In this document: positions 1 through 9,244 of the stretch, piece after piece
Numbering within the stretch: position 1 is the stretch's first letter
Layout: every line of letters begins with the position of its first letter
NCBI GenBank assembly: GCA_004325065.1
Contig: PITI01000439.1
Location: 1-12,424 of the forward strand
Reading direction: 5' to 3'
Length of the DNA stretch: 12,424 nt
Origin: Hamiltosporidium magnivora
Taxonomy: Eukaryota > Microsporidia > Dubosqiidae
The notes under the pieces: model-generated
Database searches by the model: none
What the model saw: only the letters and a program-made list of their open reading frames with translations
What the model was told of the DNA's origin: nothing
Program-made: the position numbers and the translations under genes

Positions 1-175
1 CTCGAGAGCTTCGGCCTTCGATCACACTCCATGCAACGGACATTAAGGACTCCGGGCAACTTCCTCGCCTATTAATTGGGTTCTACACACCTGGTAAATG
101 AAAGGCTATGGGACGTAGGTATCGCAGGGGTTACCGATGGAGTGTTGGGGCAGTAGTCATTTGTGTTAAACTTAG
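1..175. other. GC-rich segment of unknown nature
   Basis: By hand count the first 180 bases hold 89 G or C (about 49%), whereas most of the window is near 20 to 25%; the change is abrupt around base 175. The segment begins with CTCGAG. The plus strand, frame 3, is open from base 3 to a TGA at about 108 and reads like a short protein tail ending in TPGK. The minus strand has a short frame with a Cys-Met-Glu-Cys motif. Neither is long enough to identify. I tested it by eye against tRNA B boxes, 5S rRNA, U2, U6 and rRNA core motifs and found no match. It may be the end of a transposon, an RNA gene, transferred DNA or foreign contig-end sequence. Confidence 0.4.
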
Positions 176-1290
176 AACTGCGTTAATGTCACGAAAACAA
201 ATATAACACTTGCCACTATTCTAAAAAGATGTGATACTTTTAAATACAGTAATTTTCTTCTTTATTCATACTTTGTCTTTTTCTTGTAAAAATTCCAAGG
301 CTCGCTTTTTTCAAATTGCACCTCAAAAAAATATTTTCTAGACTTAAGTTTAAGTTAAACTCTAAAATAATCTTCTTACTTTCTCGTTTATGTAGACGTG
401 TTTATTAGATATATGAATCTTCGGTTTATATCAGTTGTAAGTTCAAAACTGGGGATTTCCTAGTTCATGTATTTACTCTGCTTGAGTTTTTGTTGTATTT
501 CGCGTATTTCTAGTCATAAAATAGCTGCTTATTCTGGATAATATGTGTGTGTATATCGATGGCATACATATTTAATTTTACGTATATTAAAAAACTATTT
601 AACCAATTCGCTCATTAATTTTATTATCATCTATATCACTTTAATGCTTCACTTCCATCTCTAATTTTGAAATTTCTTTTTTTGGTGTTTCTTTAACTTT
701 ATTCAAATACTCATCTTTCAGGATTACTTTTGAGCGAGTTCGGTCTAAGTATATGGTTTGAGATATATGGCGTTTCTACATCGACTTCTATTCTATTATT
801 GCTTTCTAAAACTCACGACTTTATTAAATTTTGCCACACATCGAGAGTTACGGTACAAAAAAATTTTCTATTTTTAATACTAATAGATCATTTTTCAGCC
901 ATTCCGAGGCCACTTCTCTAATTAATTTGTACCCTTATAGGTTTAATTATAAAAGGTTTATGATTTAAGCTATCGGCAGTGTTTAGCATTAAGCAAAACT
1001 ATCAGCCTGACTACTTTTATAAATTCAATAGTATTCGGGTTTACAATGCTACTCTATAGTCTAAAAGCAAGAAATGATGCAATAATACGAGGTATAGTAT
1101 CAAGCAAACATGCTACGCAAGCTCACAAAGTATTACTTAAAGATAAATTTGTAAAGCAGTAATCACTTAACACAGATTCTCTCTAAAATTTTACAAATGA
1201 AATAAACATTTTTTCCTTTTTTAAACACTTTCTGTATTTTTTTATTTTGTTGGTTTCATTTTTGCTGTCAAATTTTTTCTTTCTACCCAT
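172..1290 (-). pseudogene. possible decayed protein gene divergent from TEL1
   Basis: No intact gene is present. On the minus strand an ATG at 1290-1288 opens a Lys-rich frame (MGRKKKFDSKNETNKIK) that stops after 35 codons at 1183. The same frame continues protein-like past stops at 1123 and 1054 to 970. Coding-like pieces follow in shifted frames: 934-848 (contains REVASEWLKNDLLVLKIENF); about 870-711 (contains IEVDVETPYISNHILRPNS), entered across an A/T run near 856-866; 721-599 (contains LKDEYLNKVKETPKKEISK); and 597-172, which has many stops and a hydrophobic end before the stop at 172. The shifts and stops are typical of an old pseudogene. However, AT-rich DNA easily gives Lys/Glu-rich readings by chance, stops in the last piece are only mildly rarer than expected, and the plus strand has rival open frames at 697-921 and 953-1162. 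No family is recognised. Confidence 0.28.
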
Positions 1291-1342
1291 TAATTATGCA
1301 TAAAATTAAAAACTATTTAATAAATCAAATTGCATAAAACCA
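1291..1342. promoter_or_regulatory. 52-bp spacer upstream of TEL1, possible divergent promoter
   Basis: This AT-only-like spacer lies between the TEL1 ATG (1343) and the putative ATG of the decayed minus-strand gene (1290-1288). It contains a TATA-like stretch (TATTTAATAAAT, about 1316-1327), which would sit about 15 to 30 bases before the TEL1 start. A CCC triplet on the plus strand lies just outside it at 1286-1288; C- or G-triplets near start codons have been described in microsporidia, but this one also codes in the minus-strand reading. Promoter function is inferred from position only. Confidence 0.22.
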
Positions 1343-4300
1343 ATGGCACCATCAAACAAATTGAACAAATCAAACAAATCCAATAAGAATGTAAAAAAAT
1401 GTTGGAATGATTTTAAAAAATCTATATATTCACACGAAAGCACATATCAAACCCTTTCCGGTGTATTTAACACAATTATAGATTATATTTATTTAATAAA
1501 TGGTTTAGATCAAGATATCGCAAAAATCGAAATAATAGATGATTGTATCAAAATATTTATTTATTTTATTAAAGAACAAAATTTATTGACTCTAGAAACT
1601 ATAGAAAGCTTTATAAAAGTTATTTATATATTTATAGAAGTTTTTAACGAAAATAAAGAAACATTTTTTACTCAAATAGTAAAAATATTAAAAAATTTAA
1701 AAGAAAGATTTATAGAATTAGAAACAATGAATGTTTTATTAAAGTTGATAGATTTGGAAAATTGCGAAAAAATTATTTCTGATTTGCAAAAATATCTAAA
1801 AAGTTTTAATACTTGTCATTTGAATTTAAATAACATACCTAGCCAATTGTCTATAAATTTAATACAAGAGAATATACAAAATATATTTGAAATCATAAAT
1901 TATTCAATATTTAATACAAAAGAAGACTTTGAAATATTATTAATCTTAAAAATTCTAACAAATTTAAGAATTACAAATTTTAAAATTCTTTATAAATTTA
2001 TTAAGAAAATTCATATTTATAAAAAAGATTTTTCATTTTCTGTTATGAACATATTTGTTGATTATTTTATTGAAATTTTTATTTCTTTGAAAATAGAATC
2101 TAATTTTTTCAAAAAATGTAAAAATGATTTTTATTATCAGCTAAAAATTTTCAAAACATTTATACCATTCATTTTTAGATATCGAAATACTAGTTCTTTT
2201 AAGCTTTTAACTAAATTTATAGAACTTTTTGATTCTTTTTCAAGTCAAATAAAATCTGATAATGTATATTTTGAAATTCAAGATTTTTTTCTTTATCTTG
2301 ATAATCGAGCATGCCTAAAAAAAGAAAAGAAACAATTATATTTGCTCCAGGAAACAATTTCGCTTTTATTTTACGGTGTATTTATATACAAAACACAAAT
2401 CAGCCAACAATATTGTTCTAAACATAATTTCTATTCTGAAAACAAATTTAAAGATAAATTCATTTCAATTACTGAATCATCAAATGAATGTATTATTTGT
2501 TTTATTTTTGGTTCTGAAAATTTAAATTGTAAAGAAAACAGTAAAAATATTATTTTAAAAGATAAATTGAGTTATTTTGGCTTTTTAGATTTTTTAAAAA
2601 TTTATGGAAATCTAGAATTTCAAAATTATTTAGAAAAATATGAATATTTTATTCTTTCATATAATATTATTCAACTGAAAAATATTCTTGATACAGATGA
2701 ATTTATAAAAATTTTATATACAGATTTCAAAAGCGAATATAAAGGCTTGTTGGTATTTATTTACTTTAAAATATTTCCTTATAAGCTCAAATATTTAGAA
2801 ATGAAAGATATAGAATTTCTAAAACGATATATAAAAAATTTTGTTGCTTATTTCTCTGAAAAACTGACATCATTATATCTGATTATCAATTTTTATAATC
2901 TTTTCGATAATAAATACGAAATAGAATCAATTTTAAGCTCAATCTCTTTTCAGAAGAATATAAACTTTATATTTTTATTCATATTTATTCAAATAAGATT
3001 TAAATCTATCGATGAAAAATTTATAAAAAATATGTATAATCTTTCAGAATTTCTGAAAGAAAATCGGTTATATTTCACCAAATTTATACAACAGTTTAAT
3101 TTACCAATCTTGTTTAATTATTCTTATTGGGGATTTTATTATGATTTTCAAAAATATTTTAGAAAGTCTAATTTTTTTTCATTGATTGAAAATGTTTTAT
3201 TAATCTATGAAAATAATTCTTCATCTTTTAATAATTCTTCAGACGTTTCAAATAAAAAAAATATTTCATCAATTGATAATTCAGATTTAAAATCAGACAT
3301 TCATTCGTTTACTTTCAACGAAAATACACAAAAACCATCTCCTTGTTTTGTGTTATTCAATGAGGATACAGAAGAGTTAAAAAAGTTACTGAATTTTATT
3401 TTATTTCAAAATTATACTGTAAATATATATTTAAATATAAATAGTCAGATAAAATTTACCAACTTGTTCAAAGCTCCAAAAACCAATGTTTCATTTATTA
3501 CCGAAACGAAAAAAACATTTATATTAGAAGCGAATGAAGATTTGAAAAAATTTCTAGATTTTAAGATAGATTCATTTGAATTCAAAGATAAAGACATAAT
3601 TGTTTTGAAAAATTTTATTCTTTTGAATCTTTCCCATTTCAACTACAATAATTTGGAAAATTTAGTAAAAATTTGCTTGAAAATATGTGAGAACAAACAT
3701 GATTATTCTGTTGACGAATATGACTCTTCTATTTCCATTTTAAAAAACATCGTTTCTAATTTTGAGGAAACATATTTTTCAGAAGAAATGAATTCTAAAG
3801 AATTTAACGAGAAGAGAAATTTAATATCAGATATTTTGTTATATCTACGAATAAAGAAAATTTATAAAATAAGAAAAGATTATCAACCGAAAAAAATCCT
3901 TTTTAAAGATCCAATATTAACGAATTATAATAAAACAAACCTGAGTTCTGAAATAGAAAATAATATTAAACCTGAAAATTTAAGTAACGAGTTATTAAAT
4001 ACTTCATTTAATTTTGAAAGTGATTTTTCAAATGATACGCATATTTTTGAAATTCTTGAAAAAATCATTGAAAATATTACTCATTTAGGAGATATAAGTT
4101 CGTTTAAGAAATTATTTCAATTTATAAACCTTTTTCCAAATCAAAATTTTATAGCAGAAATTATGTTATTGCTTTTTGAACAAAACCATTGTAATATATT
4201 TACACTTATATACTCAGCTGAACTTTATATTTATAATTTAAACATTATTCCATTCGAAAAAAACACTAAACTGTCTCTTTACTATTCTAAAAGATATGAA

Positions 4301-7300
4301 TATTTTAAAAAGGCAAAAATATATGATTTTTTGAAATTAACAGAAAACAATTTAAAAATTTATGATGAAAATGATCCCGGAATGATAAATTATTTTCTTT
4401 TGTATTTCATCTACAAACAAAATACGTGTTTAGGAATTTTTAAAAAATATTTTTTTGAAAATATTTTAAATATTCTAAAATTAGAAATTGAATTTGAAAA
4501 TGATTTTATTGTCGTTACTTCATTGTTTATTTTTAGAAATTATCTAAAAATAACAGATAATGAATCATATAATGAATTTATTGAAGTTTTTGGCATTGAA
4601 ATGTGTGAGAAATACAAATATATTGAAATATTTTTAAGTAAAAAAGAAAAAATCTTAAATTCGGAAAATATATATGAAGATGAAAATAGTATGAATGAAC
4701 ATATTTATGATTTAAATAAATCAAATAATGAAATCCAAAAATGTAATGAAGAATGTAGCTTTGATATTTCAAAATTTGGCCATATGGGGAAAAATAATCC
4801 AAAAAACGATTCTGAACCAGTTTTCGATATTTCAACTCATAAAAGCGGTACTACAAATATAAATAGAGAAAATGAAAGTGATTTATCATTGTTTAGATTT
4901 TTTTCTGAAAGAATAGAAAACCTTGATTCTAATAATTCTAAAATTTCATATTTCATTAAGAAATTTCGAAAAGATAGTTTCTATAATATTTTTTTGGAAA
5001 AATATTATTCATATGAAAGAATTGAAGATTTATTGAATGATTTTTTTAATTTAAAAACATACTTTTCAGATATTTCAACTCTTTTCAAAATGAAATTAAT
5101 TCATCTAAAAGATATTGATAAGAAAACATTTTTTCTTTCTGAATTCGATAATACAGTTGATGAAATGTACAAATTAAATATAATCTCTTTAGAAATTATA
5201 AATATTTTAAAAGAAAAAACTTTTAATTTGAAAAATGGTCATGATTTGAGGAATATAAATTATTTTGAATTTTTGAAAATATTTTGTAGTGAAGATATAA
5301 TTTTTTTACTTATTTTTATTTTTAATGAATTAATTGATACAAACCAAGAAATTATTGTTCCAATATTGAAAAATGGAAAACTTAAATTTCATAGGTTTTA
5401 CATTTGGAATAGAAAATATTATAAAGTACTTCTAAATCCATTTATAACACATGAAATTCTTCTATTCTATATTAATTCTGAAAAAGAAAATCGAAATTAT
5501 GAAGAAGAAATTGAAAAAGAAAAAATAGACTTTTCAGAATGCAATTCTGAAAGTTACAATTTTATTGATTACAACTTTAATATCGCATTACAAAAACCTT
5601 CTGTTTATGACGTTTCACAAAACAACGATTTTATGACACAAAATGAAAAGATATTTTTCGATAATTTAGATAGTTTTACAAAATCTTTGGAAAAATGGAA
5701 TGATTTCGATTTTTATTCCGAAAGAAATACTTTTAAAAGATCCAAAAAATTTATGGAAAGTGATTTCTATTCAAGATCGAATTTATATGATAAGATAAAT
5801 GTACTTAAATTTATAAACAGTGAAAATTCCGATATTCAAAGTAACTATTTAAAAAATATTTTGGATTCTTTAAAAAGTATTGAAGATAAAGTAAAAATAC
5901 TCACTAAAAATAGAAATATTTGCAATTTTAAAATTCATCAAAATAGTTTTACTGAAGATTCAAACAATAATAATTTATTTAGCGATTCTAAATTGATAAA
6001 AGAACAGAATAATAATTTATATAAAAATTGTATTTTCATAGACAAATTTCAAGTCCAAAATGAAAATATTTTTTCTTCAAATATTTCCATAAAAAATGAA
6101 AATATGAATTATCTATCTCCCGAGCATTTTAATTCGAAATTTAAAAATATTATTACAACACTTTCTGATTCTTTTACTGATTATTTTAACGAAATTGAAA
6201 AAACGTTTTGTAAAATTGAAAAAGAAGATTTAATTAAATTATTGATGACAAGAGATGAAACTTTCAATTTTCTGAAATCGTTTCTATTTTATAATTTAAA
6301 TATGTTTGACGAATCCAAGAAATATCTAAATGAAGTTATTAAAAATACAGATTTTAATCACCACATTTTTTATATCGCAAATACTAATTTAGCAGACATG
6401 AAAATAAAAACTTATGAAGGCAAGCCAATTGAAATTATTACCCAATATTTAATTCCTTGCTTAAAAAATTTAAATATAATAGAAAACGAAATGGTTGTAC
6501 CTTTCAAATCCAATATGAATAAATCCAAAACAGGTAAATTATTTGTACCAAATGAAAAAAATACAAATATTTTTACTATTCCAGAAAATAAAGACGATAT
6601 AAATTTCAACCCGATTTATTTTGCAAAAGATTCGTTTTTTGAATTTAAAATTCTTGTTTTAGAAAAAATTGGAAATATTTTGTATGAAATTTATGAAGGA
6701 TTTTTAAATTCATTGTCTTTAAATACAAATTTAGAAGAAAAAAATACTAAAATAGAAAAATCTAAAATGAATCTTTTATCAGACTATACAGCAGAGATAG
6801 CGTTTCAAAAAGAAATAAAAGAAAATCGAAATGAATTATTTTTAAAATCATATCATTTACTTCTTAGAATATATTCAGAACTTTCTCTTATTTCAGATAA
6901 AGATTCCTTTATATTTAAATTATTATCGATTATTTTTGATTTTAATGGAAAAAATTCTAAAATTCTTGAAGATATTCCTTCGTATAAATTTTTACCTGCT
7001 AAATACCAATTAATTTCCAAGTATTTTAATTCTGATTCTGAATATTTAAAAAAAACAATTTATAGACTTTGTAATGATCATTTTATTCATGTAGTGTTTG
7101 AAGTTTTATGTTCAATAAAGAATAAAATGGATATTAAAAACATAGGTACACTAAAGTCTAAAGAAACAGGAACTTATGAACGTTTTACATCCTCTTCTGA
7201 ACACTTTAATTTGTTCAAAAATAATATTAAAAATGTAAAAAATATTGAAAGAATGATTGAATCATACAAATGTATTTATAGAAATGAAAAAAATTTCAAT

Positions 7301-8698
7301 GAAGCTATTCCATTCAAAGAAATTCCTATTCCTTCCATAAATTTTAAAATATCAAAAAATTCAGAATACAAAAATTTGGTATTTTTTGAAGAATTTATAC
7401 TTTCGGTAAAAAAACTTCCTGGAATAAATAATCCAATTTTAATTGAAAACAGAGGATCAGATGGTAAAATATATAAAGAAATTATAAAAGGAAAAGACGA
7501 GTTAAGACAAGATATAATTGCGCTTCAAATGTTTTCTCAAATGAATAAGGTTTTTGAAAATAAAAATATACTAAAAATTAGAACTTATAAAGTTGTAAGA
7601 TTTGAAAAGTTTTTTGGAATTGTTCAGTATTTGAGTAATACAATTACTTTGGGAGAATTAATAGATAATTTACATAAAAAAAAGTATCCAGAAAAATATG
7701 ATTTAAAAAAATGTAGAAATATTTTTAATTCTGTTGTTTTACATTCTCTCGACAGCAAAATATCTACCTTTAAAGAAATATGCGAAAATTTTATTCCAGT
7801 TTTTAATAATTTCTTTTTAAACTTCAACAATCCATTTATTTATTTCAGAATGAAACGAAAATATGTTCAATCTTTAGGTATAAGCAGCATAAGTACTTAT
7901 ATTCTAGGACTTGGTGATAGACACTGTCATAATTTATTAATAGATACTTATACAGGTGAAATAATCAATATAGATTTAAACTTACTGTTTGATCAAGCTA
8001 GACTTCTTAAAACACCTGAAACTGTTCCATTCAGAATGACAAGAAATCTTATAGATGCTCTAATGTGCAAAATAAGTTTAAATACTTTTAAAACTGATTC
8101 TTTTAAAAATGAAAATTATTTTTCAAATTCAAGTATTTCAAAAGAAAATGAAGTAGAAAAAATAAAAAGAAGTAAATTACAAGAAACAGGAAGTAAAACA
8201 TTAAACCATAAATCAAACGATGATGATTCTTTAGAAAATGAAGTAGAAAAAATAAAAAGAAGTAAATTACAAGAAACAGGAAGTAAAACATTAAACTATA
8301 AATCAAACGATAATGATTCTTTAGAAAATGAAAATAAACTTTATATTTTGAGAGAAATAAACACCCGGAATATTTATTTACGAGAAATAATGACGCAGAC
8401 TCTTAAACAACTAAAAAAAGAAAAATCAATAATTCTTTCTTTAATGACAATTTTTAGAAGCGATCCTTTGCATAGATGGATACTATGTGACAAGAAAATA
8501 GGAAATATTGGTAAAAAGAGTGATATTAAGCTTTTTACGGATGCCGAAAAAATAATTTTTAGAATGAAGGAAAAATTAAGTGGTATAGAATCTGGTTTTT
8601 GTTTTTCTGAAGACTCACATGTGTGTTTCTTATTAGAAAAGGCTACTTCTATAGAAAATTTAGTTAAATTATTTCCTGGTTGGCAACCTTGGGTTTGA
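1343..8698 (+). CDS. TEL1: ATM/Tel1-family PI3K-related protein kinase
   Basis: A 2451-residue, intron-free serine/threonine kinase of the PIKK family. ATM/Tel1 proteins act in the nucleus on DNA double-strand breaks and telomeres. The kinase domain runs from about residue 1994 to 2400. It has a GSDGK turn at 2038-2042, KGKDELRQD (ATM: KGxDDLRQD) at 2049-2057, the catalytic loop GLGDRHCHN at 2189-2197 (Asp2192, His2194, Asn2197), the metal-binding Asp2211 in IDLN, and TPETVPFR in the activation segment. The stretch at about 2141-2194 (ICENFIPVF, then YILGLGDRH) follows human ATM closely. The FATC domain is 2420-2451 and ends in LFPGWQPWV, as in ATM (LFPGWKAWV); this separates it from ATR, TOR, SMG1 and DNA-PK. 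The N-terminal 1900 residues are presumed helical-repeat plus FAT region, with Asn/Ser-rich linkers near 620-660 and 1100-1185, too diverged to place domains by eye. The protein is shorter than human ATM (3056) or yeast Tel1 (about 2790). Oddities are DLN for DLG, and a C-lobe insertion with a tandem repeat. The start is the first in-frame ATG; a TAA lies 12 codons upstream (1307). The codon use is strongly A/T-ending. Confidence 0.95.
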   Translation: MAPSNKLNKSNKSNKNVKKCWNDFKKSIYSHESTYQTLSGVFNTIIDYIYLINGLDQDIAKIEIIDDCIKIFIYFIKEQNLLTLETIESFIKVIYIFIEVFNENKETFFTQIVKILKNLKERFIELETMNVLLKLIDLENCEKIISDLQKYLKSFNTCHLNLNNIPSQLSINLIQENIQNIFEIINYSIFNTKEDFEILLILKILTNLRITNFKILYKFIKKIHIYKKDFSFSVMNIFVDYFIEIFISLKIESNFFKKCKNDFYYQLKIFKTFIPFIFRYRNTSSFKLLTKFIELFDSFSSQIKSDNVYFEIQDFFLYLDNRACLKKEKKQLYLLQETISLLFYGVFIYKTQISQQYCSKHNFYSENKFKDKFISITESSNECIICFIFGSENLNCKENSKNIILKDKLSYFGFLDFLKIYGNLEFQNYLEKYEYFILSYNIIQLKNILDTDEFIKILYTDFKSEYKGLLVFIYFKIFPYKLKYLEMKDIEFLKRYIKNFVAYFSEKLTSLYLIINFYNLFDNKYEIESILSSISFQKNINFIFLFIFIQIRFKSIDEKFIKNMYNLSEFLKENRLYFTKFIQQFNLPILFNYSYWGFYYDFQKYFRKSNFFSLIENVLLIYENNSSSFNNSSDVSNKKNISSIDNSDLKSDIHSFTFNENTQKPSPCFVLFNEDTEELKKLLNFILFQNYTVNIYLNINSQIKFTNLFKAPKTNVSFITETKKTFILEANEDLKKFLDFKIDSFEFKDKDIIVLKNFILLNLSHFNYNNLENLVKICLKICENKHDYSVDEYDSSISILKNIVSNFEETYFSEEMNSKEFNEKRNLISDILLYLRIKKIYKIRKDYQPKKILFKDPILTNYNKTNLSSEIENNIKPENLSNELLNTSFNFESDFSNDTHIFEILEKIIENITHLGDISSFKKLFQFINLFPNQNFIAEIMLLLFEQNHCNIFTLIYSAELYIYNLNIIPFEKNTKLSLYYSKRYEYFKKAKIYDFLKLTENNLKIYDENDPGMINYFLLYFIYKQNTCLGIFKKYFFENILNILKLEIEFENDFIVVTSLFIFRNYLKITDNESYNEFIEVFGIEMCEKYKYIEIFLSKKEKILNSENIYEDENSMNEHIYDLNKSNNEIQKCNEECSFDISKFGHMGKNNPKNDSEPVFDISTHKSGTTNINRENESDLSLFRFFSERIENLDSNNSKISYFIKKFRKDSFYNIFLEKYYSYERIEDLLNDFFNLKTYFSDISTLFKMKLIHLKDIDKKTFFLSEFDNTVDEMYKLNIISLEIINILKEKTFNLKNGHDLRNINYFEFLKIFCSEDIIFLLIFIFNELIDTNQEIIVPILKNGKLKFHRFYIWNRKYYKVLLNPFITHEILLFYINSEKENRNYEEEIEKEKIDFSECNSESYNFIDYNFNIALQKPSVYDVSQNNDFMTQNEKIFFDNLDSFTKSLEKWNDFDFYSERNTFKRSKKFMESDFYSRSNLYDKINVLKFINSENSDIQSNYLKNILDSLKSIEDKVKILTKNRNICNFKIHQNSFTEDSNNNNLFSDSKLIKEQNNNLYKNCIFIDKFQVQNENIFSSNISIKNENMNYLSPEHFNSKFKNIITTLSDSFTDYFNEIEKTFCKIEKEDLIKLLMTRDETFNFLKSFLFYNLNMFDESKKYLNEVIKNTDFNHHIFYIANTNLADMKIKTYEGKPIEIITQYLIPCLKNLNIIENEMVVPFKSNMNKSKTGKLFVPNEKNTNIFTIPENKDDINFNPIYFAKDSFFEFKILVLEKIGNILYEIYEGFLNSLSLNTNLEEKNTKIEKSKMNLLSDYTAEIAFQKEIKENRNELFLKSYHLLLRIYSELSLISDKDSFIFKLLSIIFDFNGKNSKILEDIPSYKFLPAKYQLISKYFNSDSEYLKKTIYRLCNDHFIHVVFEVLCSIKNKMDIKNIGTLKSKETGTYERFTSSSEHFNLFKNNIKNVKNIERMIESYKCIYRNEKNFNEAIPFKEIPIPSINFKISKNSEYKNLVFFEEFILSVKKLPGINNPILIENRGSDGKIYKEIIKGKDELRQDIIALQMFSQMNKVFENKNILKIRTYKVVRFEKFFGIVQYLSNTITLGELIDNLHKKKYPEKYDLKKCRNIFNSVVLHSLDSKISTFKEICENFIPVFNNFFLNFNNPFIYFRMKRKYVQSLGISSISTYILGLGDRHCHNLLIDTYTGEIINIDLNLLFDQARLLKTPETVPFRMTRNLIDALMCKISLNTFKTDSFKNENYFSNSSISKENEVEKIKRSKLQETGSKTLNHKSNDDDSLENEVEKIKRSKLQETGSKTLNYKSNDNDSLENENKLYILREINTRNIYLREIMTQTLKQLKKEKSIILSLMTIFRSDPLHRWILCDKKIGNIGKKSDIKLFTDAEKIIFRMKEKLSGIESGFCFSEDSHVCFLLEKATSIENLVKLFPGWQPWV
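8144..8332 (+). repeat. 90-bp tandem duplication inside the TEL1 kinase domain
   Basis: Two in-frame 90-bp units, 8144-8233 and 8234-8323, are followed by the first nine bases of a third (8324-8332). The units differ at only two positions, a C/T and a G/A, and both change the residue (His to Tyr, Asp to Asn). Each unit encodes 30 charged residues starting ENEVEKIKRSKLQETGSK and ending DSL (residues 2268-2297 and 2298-2327). The repeat lies between the activation segment (PETVPFRMTRNLIDAL) and the helix that leads to SDPLHRW, within a stretch that is absent from human ATM. The near identity points to a recent duplication. Confidence 0.97.
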
Positions 8699-9144
8699 AA
8701 GATAATTAGGAATTATTTAATTGTGTTTTAATAATTTAAAATTTAATATCAAATTAATTTTATTTTTTAATTCATATTTTAAGCATTGTCTTAAAATTGT
8801 GTGTTATAAATCATCATATTATAATTTTCTTAATTTTGTTACCCTTGTAATGATTTTCATGGAAAGGTCAGAAAATAAAAAATTAACTTTATGTTGTAGA
8901 AGATGAAAAGAGCGAAAATAATGGTTGTATTTTTAAAAGGTTAAATTATTAAGAAAAATATTTAAGAACAAATAAAATAGTTCTTGTTAATATCTCTAAG
9001 GATAGATTTATTTGCAAAAATCAAAAGAAACTTTAGAATATTTATGTTTTGAAGCACTATGATCTATTTTAAAAATATTTTTTAAACTTATACTTGATCA
9101 TAAATAAAAACTGATGTCAAAATTCGGAATAATAATTTTAAAAG

Positions 9145-9164
9145 TCAAAAAAAAACTTTTTTGA
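9145..9164. repeat. perfect 8-bp hairpin in the spacer
   Basis: TCAAAAAA (9145-9152) and TTTTTTGA (9157-9164) are exact reverse complements separated by AAAC. It lies about 450 bases downstream of the TEL1 stop, too far for an obvious terminator role, and A/T-run hairpins of this kind are common by chance in such DNA. Confidence 0.6.
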
Positions 9165-9227
9165 TTGGCTTTAGATACAGTTAATCTTTTCAGGATTTTC
9201 TTGAAATTGTTGAAACTAAAAAAAAGA

Positions 9228-9244
9228 GACATTTATTAAATGTC
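9228..9244. repeat. 17-bp odd palindrome (8+1+8)
   Basis: GACATTTA (9228-9235), a single central T, and TAAATGTC (9237-9244) form a perfect palindrome. It includes G:C pairs at the ends, which makes it somewhat less likely by chance than the pure A/T ones. The function is unknown; it could be a protein-binding site or a remnant of a mobile element. Confidence 0.6.

Noticed and set aside
1..110. Start of the window suggested U2 or U6 snRNA (GCTTCGGCCTT) or a tRNA T-loop.
   Set aside because: The conserved continuation of U2 (branch-site region) and U6 (ACAGAG box) is absent, and no five-base T-stem pairs around the loop-like sequences.
172..1290. Reassigned stop codons (a non-standard genetic code) explaining the interrupted frames.
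   Set aside because: The 2451-codon TEL1 frame and the HECT frame contain no in-frame TAA, TAG or TGA, and the interrupted region also needs frame changes.
1343..8698. Assignment of the large kinase to ATR/Mec1 because of DLN and the TGE in the catalytic region.
   Set aside because: The FATC end (FPGWxPWV), TPETVPFR, and the stretch before GLGDRH all follow ATM/Tel1 more closely.
8721..8906. A plus-strand 61-codon open frame just downstream of TEL1.
   Set aside because: Starts with TTG, lies in AT-rich 3' flank, shows no motif, and its length is within chance for six frames of this composition.
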